Part shown: piece by piece, positions 18,790 to 26,191 of the stretch | How positions within the stretch are numbered: the first letter of the stretch is position 1 | Layout of the letters: each line of letters opens with the position of its first letter | Program-made: the position numbers and the translations under genes | The notes under the pieces: generated by a model | Database searches by the model: none | What the model saw: only the letters and a program-made list of their open reading frames with translations | Told to the model about the DNA's origin: nothing | Assembly: GCF_040219335.1 (NCBI RefSeq) | Contig: NZ_JAVJSQ010000025.1 | Location: 62,001 to 126,000 of the forward strand | Length of the DNA stretch: 64,000 bases | Reading direction: 5' to 3' | From: Gimesia sp. | GTDB taxonomy: Bacteria; Planctomycetota; Planctomycetia; Planctomycetales; Planctomycetaceae

Positions 18790-20004
18790 ATGTCCCCCTA
18801 CCAGATTCTCGCGGTAGTTGCGTGTTTTGCATTCCTGTACAGTCTGGTGGCTTCAAGACTGGAACGGACGCCGATCAGTGGGGCAATGATTTATGTTCTG
18901 GTGGGGGTTATCTGCGGGCCGGAGTGTTTTAGACTGGTCGATCTGAACATTAAAGGGGAAGGGCTGAGCTGGCTGGCCGAGTTGACGCTGGCGGTGGTAT
19001 TGTTCACCGACTCAGCTAATTCAAATTTGAAAACTCTGCGCCGTTTTGAATCACTTCTCGTCCGATTGCTGTTGGTTGGATTGCCCCTGACGATTGCGAT
19101 GGGATACCTTGTGGGCTGGGTTCTCTTCCAAGACCTCGGCCTGTTAGAAATTGCTCTGTTGGCGACAATGCTCGCTCCGACCGATGCCGCCTTGGGCAAG
19201 GCGGTCGTGACGAATGAAGCGGTGCCGGATTCTGTCCGTGAAAGCTTAAACGTCGAGAGCGGTCTGAACGATGGAATTTGCGTCCCGGTTTTGCTTCTGT
19301 TCCTGGCATTGGCTGGCGATCAAGTTGAGGGACAGAAGGAAGCTCTTACGCTAGCCATCTCGCTCCCTCTGCAGGCAATCGGCATCGGCGCTGCGATCGG
19401 GTTAGGGTTGAGCATTCCCGGAAGCGCTGCTTTGCGGATTTGCGCGGAGCGCGGCTGGGTCGCTGGATCGTGGTTGCAGATTCCTGTGATTGCATTATCG
19501 ATATTCTGTTTCGCACTGGCTCAATTCCTGGGAGGCAGCGGCTTCATAGCATGTTTTATCGGTGGAATGACTTTCGGCGCTTTGACTCATAAACACAAGC
19601 ACGTCGTTCTGGAAGCCGCGGAAGGAACAGGCGATACATTGGCACTGCTAACCTGGTTTGCCTTTGGCACGTTCCTGTTGGCACCTCCTGTGCTGCAATT
19701 CGACTGGAGAATCCTGTTATATGCCGTTGCCAGCCTGACAATTATCCGGATGCTTCCCGTTTATCTTTGCCTCTTCGGTAAACACTTCCGCCTTGATACA
19801 GTCCTCTTTCTGGGATGGTTCGGTCCGCGCGGGCTGGCCAGCATTGTATTTGCAGTGATGGTTGCCGACGCCAGCCTGCCCCATAAAGACTTATTGATTG
19901 CCACGACCAGTTGGACAATCCTCTTCAGCGTCATCGTGCATGGCCTCTCAGCGAACCCATTGGCTTCCCTTTACAGCCGGCGTGTTCAGGATCATGACAT
20001 CTAG
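18790..20004 (+). CDS. Sodium/proton antiporter, CPA1 type
   Basis: 404 residues with about twelve hydrophobic segments. The conserved exchanger motifs are visible: APTDAALGKAV (~128) and ESGLNDGICVPVLLLFLALA (~155), holding the ion-binding aspartates of the NhaP/CPA1 group. There is no C-terminal regulatory domain. It lies 105 bases after the FUSC gene on the same strand with no obvious terminator, so its own promoter is likely but not certain. Predicted to exchange Na+ or K+ for H+ at the inner membrane. Confidence 0.93.
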   Translation: MSPYQILAVVACFAFLYSLVASRLERTPISGAMIYVLVGVICGPECFRLVDLNIKGEGLSWLAELTLAVVLFTDSANSNLKTLRRFESLLVRLLLVGLPLTIAMGYLVGWVLFQDLGLLEIALLATMLAPTDAALGKAVVTNEAVPDSVRESLNVESGLNDGICVPVLLLFLALAGDQVEGQKEALTLAISLPLQAIGIGAAIGLGLSIPGSAALRICAERGWVAGSWLQIPVIALSIFCFALAQFLGGSGFIACFIGGMTFGALTHKHKHVVLEAAEGTGDTLALLTWFAFGTFLLAPPVLQFDWRILLYAVASLTIIRMLPVYLCLFGKHFRLDTVLFLGWFGPRGLASIVFAVMVADASLPHKDLLIATTSWTILFSVIVHGLSANPLASLYSRRVQDHDI

Positions 20005-20176
20005 TTTACAGACGACTAATTTTGCCAATCATCCCCTGATGATAGCATCAGGTAATCTCAGAGTTTGGAAACCGCACCTTTCTATTTGCTAACGTGAATG
20101 GCTATAATAGGTAAAAACCTTATGCCAGCGCGAAGAGCTTTTGAGTGATCGTGATTTTTATAGGACACCACAGGAA

Positions 20177-21718
20177 ATGAAATTCATAACAAGCTTGTAC
20201 AGTTTACTTACGTTAATTGGGATGTTCGTCATTCCGGTTCAAGCTCAAGAGTACGATCTTGTGATCAAGAATGGACGCGTGATCGATCCAGAAACTGGTT
20301 TTGATGCTGTCGCCAATGTTGGAATCAAGGACGGCACGATCACGGAGATCACGAAGCAAGCGATCACCGGAAAAAGAGTGATCAATGCCAGTGGTCATGT
20401 CGTAGCGCCAGGCTTCATCGATTTCCATGCTCACGGACAGAACATTCCAGCCGATCGCATGCAGGCGTTCGATGGAGTGACCACGGCGCTGGAACTTGAG
20501 TCGGGCATCTTGCCAGTTGCTGCCTGGTACGACAATCAACGCCGGTCAGGCAGGGTATTGAACTACGGTGTCTCTGCAGCATGGACTTATGCACGTGTTT
20601 CTGCGCACGAAGACTTGACGCCCCAGCCGAACCTTGAGTGGTTTCAGGACGCCTACGCATTGACGCATTGGGTCAACGATGTCTCCACTGATGATCAACA
20701 GAAGAAGATACTGAGCATGATCGAACGGGGAATCAAAGAGGGCAGTATTGGTATCGGGCTCAATTCCGGTTATGCACCGGGTTACGGCTACAAAGAAGTA
20801 TTGGCAGTTCATCAGCTCGCGGCAAAATATGGCGTTCCAACTTTTACCCATATTCGCAATCTCAGCAAAGTCGATCCGAACAGTTCCGTTCAGGCCTACG
20901 GCGAGTTGATCTCGTACGCAACTGCGGCTGGTTCTCACGTCCATATCTGTCATCTGAACAGTACCAGCTTGAGCGACATCTCGTTGGCCGTTCGCATCAT
21001 TCGCGATGCTCAGGAGCGCGGCGCGAATATCTCCGTCGAAGCTTATCCATACGGCGCTGGCAGTGGAGCGGTGAATGCCGCCATGTTCCAGCCCGCCAAC
21101 ATGAAGCGGATGGACGCCAAAGCCAAGGATATCGAGTATCTTGGCAAACCGTTGACCGAAGAGAAACTGAGACAAATGCAGAAGGAGTCGCCGGGCGAGA
21201 TTATCGTCTGGCACTATTACCGATTGCCACGGGACCAGGAGTATTTGGACCTCGCCGTTTTGTACCCAGGCGGCATCATTGCTTCGGACGCCATGCCCTG
21301 GATGAGCAAAAAGGACGGACACATCATCAAGGGCAAGGAATGGCCCTTGCCTGATGATGCCTTTGCTCATCCTCGAACCGCCGCAACCTTCGTGAAGTTC
21401 ATTATTGACTACGTGCGTGATCGCAAAGCTGAGTCACTTCCAGCTGCGATTGCGAGATGTTCTTACCGTCCTGCAAAGATTTTGGAATCAAGCGTCCCGC
21501 AAATGAAAAAGAAGGGGCGACTTCAAGCAGGAATGGACGCCGACATCATAGTATTCAACATGGACAAACTGGAAGTGCGAGCCACTTACACCGAGCCAAA
21601 TCAGCACACACTCGGCATGCAGTATGTGCTTGTGAACGGTGTTCCTGTCATTCAGGAAGGCGAGTTGGATGTCACCGTCATTCCGGGTCAAGCGGTTCGA
21701 CGTCCGGTTCAGGAATGA
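20177..21718 (+). CDS. Exported amidohydrolase, D-aminoacylase-like
   Basis: 514 residues from the ATG at 20177, chosen because a clean signal peptide starts there (MKFITSLYSLLTLIGMFVIP, cleavage after AQA). An in-frame upstream start at 20141 would bury it. The metal-dependent amidohydrolase fold is shown by the N-terminal beta segment (LVIKNGRVIDPETG), the metal motif HAHG, a THIR histidine segment, HVHICHLNS, and the catalytic aspartate in IIASDAMPW. It lacks the GNCG cysteine motif of true D-aminoacylases and has GVTTALELESG instead, so it belongs to a related periplasmic subfamily. Substrate unknown; probably an N-acyl amino acid or cyclic amide. Confidence 0.9.
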   Translation: MKFITSLYSLLTLIGMFVIPVQAQEYDLVIKNGRVIDPETGFDAVANVGIKDGTITEITKQAITGKRVINASGHVVAPGFIDFHAHGQNIPADRMQAFDGVTTALELESGILPVAAWYDNQRRSGRVLNYGVSAAWTYARVSAHEDLTPQPNLEWFQDAYALTHWVNDVSTDDQQKKILSMIERGIKEGSIGIGLNSGYAPGYGYKEVLAVHQLAAKYGVPTFTHIRNLSKVDPNSSVQAYGELISYATAAGSHVHICHLNSTSLSDISLAVRIIRDAQERGANISVEAYPYGAGSGAVNAAMFQPANMKRMDAKAKDIEYLGKPLTEEKLRQMQKESPGEIIVWHYYRLPRDQEYLDLAVLYPGGIIASDAMPWMSKKDGHIIKGKEWPLPDDAFAHPRTAATFVKFIIDYVRDRKAESLPAAIARCSYRPAKILESSVPQMKKKGRLQAGMDADIIVFNMDKLEVRATYTEPNQHTLGMQYVLVNGVPVIQEGELDVTVIPGQAVRRPVQE

Positions 21719-22309
21719 CTAATATCCCCCCCGGCTGTATGCATAGTGCAACTCAATGCAGCCCTCTGTAGACTATATTTCAGCAACACATTATGAAAGA
21801 TCAACGCCTTCGACGTTCTCAGCAACTTTAGCGCAGTTGCCCTCAGAGTCATGTTGTTTGCCTCGCTCTCCGGAAACCTTCTGGCGGAGGATGCGAAGCC
21901 AATACCGATCTTGTTCGCAAACGCCCACGTGTTCGACAGAAGCTGCGAGCAGCGCATCGAGAACGCAAACGTCCTCGACGAGGTGAACCTGTACAAGCAG
22001 GTCTCGACAGAAGAAATTGCTGCTGGCGAGGACACAGTGATTGACGGAGGCGGACGAACATCGTGTAATATTCGTCACTGACGGTAAGCCGGAAGTTATC
22101 AAGCTTACTCGTTAAGTAATGAGAATGGAATCGACGCAAATCAAAGTGATGGCTTGTGGTGGCGTTTTATCATTTTACTATCACATTGATAACTCGCAGT
22201 ACACAATCATAGGATCTGAAAGGCATCGTCGAGCTTGTCAGAACGTGGAATCTCTAAGATACTTACACACACTCAAAAACCACTCCACTCAGTCAGCTAG
22301 AGAAAAACT
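21719..22309. other. Gene-poor region holding an amidohydrolase relic
   Basis: About 590 bases without an intact gene. It contains the frameshifted fragment listed at 21793-22081 and a short in-frame tail (22040-22115) ending FVTDGKPEVIKLTR that could be the C terminus of another deleted gene. Nothing else recognised. Confidence 0.5.
21793..22081 (+). pseudogene. N-terminal fragment of an amidohydrolase
   Basis: An ATG at 21793 opens a basic signal-peptide start that ends early. One frame over, the sequence continues as a signal peptide core and the first beta strands of an amidohydrolase: ILFANAHVFD, then RIENANVL, KQVSTEEIAAGEDTVIDGGG. This matches the conserved beginning of exported Xaa-Pro/imidazolonepropionase-like amidohydrolases, but the metal-binding HxH region and all the rest are gone. 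A frameshift and a large 3' deletion make it a relic. Confidence 0.7.
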
Positions 22310-22714
22310 ATGTCCGACCAATTTATTCCGATCGAGACACCTCGGTGGATGCTAAATCTTTTTAAATCTATTGATGATCTCGACACCTCTGCAGATTCGG
22401 GCTTTCAGATCTTTGCAGACGATGTAGTGCTGCAGTTTGGCCCGAAAACGAGCCATGGTCTGGATGAAGTGAAAAAGTTCTTTGTCAAACTGGATGCCCC
22501 GTTCATTACGAAGCACTATGTCGACGTCGTCTATCAATATGGCAGCGCCTACTTCATGCAAGGGAGCGCTTCTCTCCGCAAGAAAGGCGATTCGGAAGGT
22601 GCAGAAATTAGGGCTGCTCCACTGTTCAATCTGTTGTGGTTCAACAGTGAGGGCAAAGTGATCCGTTACGTGGTCGACTTTCCTCCCGAAGCCGCCAAAG
22701 ATGCAGGCTTCTAA
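22310..22714 (+). CDS. NTF2-like/SnoaL-type protein
   Basis: 134 residues, no signal peptide. The pattern of an N-terminal helix, an acidic strand pair (FADDVVLQFGP), and alternating hydrophobic strands (VVYQYGSAYFMQGSASLRKK, PLFNLLWFNSEGKVIRYVVDF) is that of the cone-shaped NTF2-like fold (SnoaL group), found in many small isomerases, hydrolases and ligand-binding proteins. No catalytic residues can be assigned. It stands alone between relics; GAGAAA before the ATG is only a weak ribosome-binding site. Confidence 0.75.
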   Translation: MSDQFIPIETPRWMLNLFKSIDDLDTSADSGFQIFADDVVLQFGPKTSHGLDEVKKFFVKLDAPFITKHYVDVVYQYGSAYFMQGSASLRKKGDSEGAEIRAAPLFNLLWFNSEGKVIRYVVDFPPEAAKDAGF

Positions 22715-23617
22715 GGATTCTCCTATCTTTCTGAGAACGAAAAACACCGGAATCATAGCTGCCCAAGAATCTATTCCAAGTTAGTAAATCGAAGTGAGAA
22801 TGAATTAGAAAACGGGAATCGTGAACTTCGATAGACCTGCGGATCGCCTAAGGCGATAACTAATGCATTGAATGTCTATTCATTCTCTCCGCAGGTCTGC
22901 CCTGCTATTTGTCACGACATTACTGACATTTTTGAGCGAGTTCTCGACACTCTCGTGTTATTATCTGCTGATGATCTCTTCCCTCGGACGCCTTGATTCA
23001 CCAGAATTTGTTCATGTCCAACAGCAAACGCAGTCAACGCACCAACGATCATCGTCTGAAAGAACTCGTTCGATCCACCGGCATTATCGATGTCGCAGTT
23101 TAACATGGCGTCCCTAGCTCTACGGCTTGAGGCCAATAGAGCTGAGAGATGTTGGAAGTGTGAAGAAATTAGTGTTGTTAGAAATTGAATGAGAGGGATT
23201 CGAACCGTTGGTCGTAAGCAATTCATGATCTCCATCGGCGACGAATGGACTGGACTTTTCCCGAGTGCGAGAACTCGCGCAATAATGTCGGGCATGTTGT
23301 GACAAACAACAGGTCCCGCTTGCAGAGTATAACCTCTCCTGCAGTCTGACCTGGTTGTGTAACCACAGAAATCGGGAGGAGGTCAACTGCGAGTTGTTCC
23401 TTAGCGTGGCGGAAGCTCACTGGTGGCTTGACTACAACCATCTTAGATTGCATAGTGCATTGGATTACCAGACCCCTGCGGCATTTGCCGCGCAGTGTTC
23501 TTCTTCCGTTAAGCCTACGGCCTCACTCCAGAAGAACACCGCCTCCATGAACCCCGATTCTCTCACTCAGGCTGGTACTAAGATCGGGGCAAGGTCACTT
23601 GATTAGGAATCGTCATC
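22715..23617. other. Gene-poor region with an IS3 tail
   Basis: About 900 bases. The first 650 show no convincing coding sequence in any frame. The last part holds the IS3-family transposase tail listed at 23380-23606. This looks like a decayed insertion zone. Confidence 0.5.
23380..23606 (+). pseudogene. C-terminal tail of an IS3-family transposase
   Basis: The frame reads EEVNCELFLSVAEAHWWLDYNHLRLHSALDYQTPAAFAA, the conserved end of IS3-family OrfB (the W..DYN..R.H..L.Y.TP.EFA pattern), followed by a short polar tail. The catalytic core, orfA and terminal repeats upstream are absent, so only the last ~75 codons survive. Confidence 0.8.
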
Positions 23618-24514
23618 ATGCGTGCTGTTGGATTATTCTTTGTTTGTGTTGTTTTGTTGCTGACTTCGACCGCGTATTCCCAAACAGGTCGCCAGAATGA
23701 AGCACTCGTGCGTTATGCCCGGACTGCGGTTACACGAACCGAGAAGGCGTTGTCGGACTTGCTTCGTTTTTACGATGCCGGTGGCGTTTCTCCAGACAAG
23801 GTGCGGGAAGTCCGCGAGGCATTGGCTGAATCGAAGATCCTGTTGGCTGAAGCAGAAGGAAACCAACGCGAAGTGGTCGCACAATTGCGGTTTTTGGTCG
23901 AGCAGGACAATGCCGCTTTGCAGCAATCGCGGAACGCAGCCGCTCAAGGAGCGATAAGCGCGGCTCAACTGGCGATCATTGAACAAGAAGCGGTTTATCG
24001 CCGAGTGCGTCTCGCGAATGCATCAGGGGACAAGCAGGCGCAAATCCGCGCATTGGGTCAATTGACTGCGACTGTGAAAATATCGGCGGAAGCAAATGCT
24101 CGGCTCTTCGCACAAAAACAGATCGACCGGGCCACATTACGCCAGTCGCAGAAAGAACTGGCCCAAGCCTATTACGAATTGGCAGTCGTCAACGACGATA
24201 AAGAGAGCGTGATCAAATACCTCGGAATCCTAGTCGCCTTAAACCAGGAAGAATTGCAGGCGTCCTACGGTAGATTGTCGCCAATAGCCATTGCCGATCT
24301 CAAACGTGTAACGATCGACTTGGAAGCTGAATTGGCCTTTGCGAATGGCAAGATGAGCGAGTACCAGAAAAAGCTTCAGACATTGGTGCAACTTGATCAA
24401 CAGGCAGTACAGCGTTCGCGGTCCGGGGCACTCGGAGCATACGAAACGGCCCAGCGACAATTCGATTTGGCGGATTCGCAAGCACGACTGACGACGGCAA
24501 AGAAGGGCGAGTAG
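23618..24514 (+). CDS. Exported helical protein with internal duplication
   Basis: 298 residues. A signal peptide (residues 1-21, cleavage after AYS) is followed by almost wholly alpha-helical, Gln/Ala-rich sequence without cysteine. Two halves look related: a DKVREVREALAESKILLAEA segment and a RATLRQSQKELAQAYYELAV segment are each followed by a V..LRFLV/IKYLGILV element, a run of charged helix, and a Q..A..A.LA..QA-type helix. The pattern resembles the helical hairpins of TolC-family proteins without the beta barrel. Function unknown. It starts 11 bases after the IS3 tail and ends 119 bases before a transposase start, so it may be cargo of a mobile segment. Confidence 0.72.
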   Translation: MRAVGLFFVCVVLLLTSTAYSQTGRQNEALVRYARTAVTRTEKALSDLLRFYDAGGVSPDKVREVREALAESKILLAEAEGNQREVVAQLRFLVEQDNAALQQSRNAAAQGAISAAQLAIIEQEAVYRRVRLANASGDKQAQIRALGQLTATVKISAEANARLFAQKQIDRATLRQSQKELAQAYYELAVVNDDKESVIKYLGILVALNQEELQASYGRLSPIAIADLKRVTIDLEAELAFANGKMSEYQKKLQTLVQLDQQAVQRSRSGALGAYETAQRQFDLADSQARLTTAKKGE

Positions 24515-24633
24515 CGAGACTGGAGCCACGGGAGACTAGATGTCGATCCGCCAATCGGTGTGGCATGGAATCGGAGTTTTGTGGCAGGCTTCCGAGAATT
24601 TACAGTTTCTCAACTGAGACAGGGAGGTCTCTT

Positions 24634-25590
24634 ATGCCAGGCAAGGCAGCCAAGGTGGTCATCACGGAGCGGCAGCGGGACGTTCTGCAAGTGATGAGTC
24701 GATCCATCCCGTACAAAACCGTCTTCGAGATGACTCGAGCGTGGACAAATTCTGGGAGTCGTTTACTGGAAGAGAAACGAGGACGGAAGAAAAAGCCTGT
24801 TGGTCGGCCAGGAAAGAGTGCCGTGATGCGAGAACTGATTCTCAAGATCGCCCGCGAAAAGGGGTTCGGCTACACTCGCATCCTGGGGGAACTTCGGAAA
24901 CTCGGCATCTCCCGGATCTGTCGTCAGACGGTGAAGAACATAATCAAGGAAGCAGGGATCGAGCCAAGTCCGAAACGAAGTACCGGCACTTGGGACCAGT
25001 TTCTCAAAAGTCATGCAGAAACACTCCGGGCCTGGGATTTCTTTACGAAACGAGCTGTGACACCGCGGGGCATCGTCGATTTGTATGTATTGGTTTTCAT
25101 GCATCTTGAGACGCGTGAAGTCTTTGTGACACCATCAACCCGAAGTCCGGACTCAGCCTGGGTCACGAATCAGGTCAAAGCATTTGTAAACCACGTTACC
25201 GATCGTGATGAGAAGCCGACCTGCCTGATCCATGATCGAGATACAAAGTTTTCTGCCGATTTCAGGCAGTTCCTGAAAAATAAAGGCATCCAGCCGAAGA
25301 GGCTGCCGATCCGATCTCCCAATCTGAATGCCCGGGTCGAAAGGTTTGTGCAAACGATTAAATACGAAGCCTTGAACCATTTTATCGCATTCGTCAAAGT
25401 GCATCTCGATTATCTTGTTTCGGAATTCGTTGATTATTACAACAAACATCGAGCCCATAGCTCGCGAGAATATCTACCACCTTGCTCTATCGATCCGCCA
25501 CCCGAATACGAGACAATCAAGCTCGATGAGATCCACTGCGAGGAACATCTCGGCGGGCTGATCAAATCGTACGAGCGGATTGCTGCATAG
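24634..25590 (+). CDS. DDE (rve-type) transposase
   Basis: 318 residues from the ATG at 24634, preferred over an upstream in-frame ATG at 24565 because GGGAGG lies 6-8 bases before it. An N-terminal segment (VVITERQRDVLQVMSRS) resembles the opening of another transposase group and passes abruptly into a basic linker (KRGRKKKPVGRPGK), an HTH_21-like region (GFGYTRILGELRKLGISR) and an integrase core. Catalytic residues by eye are Asp135 (WDFFT), Asp201 (IHDRDTKF) and Glu236 (VERFVQTIKYE), the last two 35 apart. Inverted repeats were not found. The N-terminal join suggests a deletion or chimera, so activity is doubtful. Confidence 0.85.
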   Translation: MPGKAAKVVITERQRDVLQVMSRSIPYKTVFEMTRAWTNSGSRLLEEKRGRKKKPVGRPGKSAVMRELILKIAREKGFGYTRILGELRKLGISRICRQTVKNIIKEAGIEPSPKRSTGTWDQFLKSHAETLRAWDFFTKRAVTPRGIVDLYVLVFMHLETREVFVTPSTRSPDSAWVTNQVKAFVNHVTDRDEKPTCLIHDRDTKFSADFRQFLKNKGIQPKRLPIRSPNLNARVERFVQTIKYEALNHFIAFVKVHLDYLVSEFVDYYNKHRAHSSREYLPPCSIDPPPEYETIKLDEIHCEEHLGGLIKSYERIAA

Positions 25591-25726
25591 ACTAAATCAA
25601 GACACAAGTCATTTTTTCACGCTCTGCGTACGCGCCCTTGCTCCTGAAATGTCACAACCAACAGTCCTTCACGGCAGACCTGCTCCGAATTACGTCAGTT
25701 CTTTCAGTAGGTTTTGTTGTCAAAGA

Positions 25727-25960
25727 TCAATTGGCCGTTGAACTTGACGGGCAACAGTCTTTTTGTACCCGACGCTCCAGTTGAGAATTGATCTGGGCTG
25801 CCATCTGACGCGCATGGTCTTTGTCAGGACCAATCCGGGGACGTAAACGCTTGCCGTTTTCCTGATAGGTGAGATACCAGATTTTACCGCGCAGATCGCC
25901 GCGGACTTTGCCGATACGGAACGATGTCTTCCGATTTTGTTTTGATGATTGCTTCATCAA
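25727..25960 (-). pseudogene. N-terminal stub of a tyrosine recombinase/integrase
   Basis: 77 codons from the ATG at 25960. GKIWYLTYQENGKRLRPRIG and DKDHARQMAAQINSQLE match the N-terminal arm-binding region of planctomycete-type tyrosine recombinases. After QLE the sequence diverges (RRVQKDCC...) and stops; the SAM-like and catalytic domains with the R-H-R-Y residues are missing. It points away from the serine recombinase and is probably what remains of an earlier integrative element. Confidence 0.68.
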
Positions 25961-25984
25961 CAGAACCTTTCAGAGAACCCCCGT

Positions 25985-26014
25985 GCCACAAAACGCCACA
26001 AAAAGTGCCACAAA
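25985..26014. repeat. Three short direct repeats GCCACAAA
   Basis: GCCACAAA occurs at 25985-25992, 25995-26002 and 26007-26014, spaced 10 and 12 bases, about one helical turn. They lie just upstream of the integrase stub's start (TTTGTGGC on its strand). They could be integrase arm sites or an operator; this is inference. Confidence 0.5.
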
Positions 26015-26047
26015 TGGGAAGCTCTGGAGCGGTCCAGAAAAAGCAAA

Positions 26048-26081
26048 TGCCGCTGAGTTATAGGGTTATAACTCAACGGCA
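26048..26081. repeat. 15-base inverted repeat with four-base centre
   Basis: Arms TGCCGCTGAGTTATA (26048-26062) and TATAACTCAACGGCA (26067-26081) match at 14 of 15 positions around GGGT. No T-run follows, so it is not a standard terminator. It lies about 110 bases before the serine recombinase frame, where an attachment site or operator might be expected. Confidence 0.6.
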
Positions 26082-26191
26082 ATCAAATAAGCGGAGAGAG
26101 GGGGAAACTCGGCCCCCTATTTTCATCTTACTCTAGCATAGTAGCGTTTAAGCGTTATACTCCTATTTTTGTAGGGGAAGCAGTCTTATGG

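Larger units (their letters stand above)
25591..26191. other. Junction region between two recombinase genes
   Basis: 600 bases holding the tyrosine recombinase stub (25727-25960), three GCCACAAA repeats and a 15-base-arm inverted repeat, each listed separately. The rest shows nothing recognisable. Confidence 0.5.

Noticed and set aside
20141-20177. Upstream start for the exported amidohydrolase
   Set aside because: It would place twelve polar residues before an otherwise standard signal peptide that starts at 20177.
25985-26014. CRISPR array
   Set aside because: Only three eight-base repeats with 2-4 base gaps; far too short for repeats and spacers.
26048-26081. Rho-independent terminator
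   Set aside because: The stem is good but no T-run follows on either strand and no gene ends at it.
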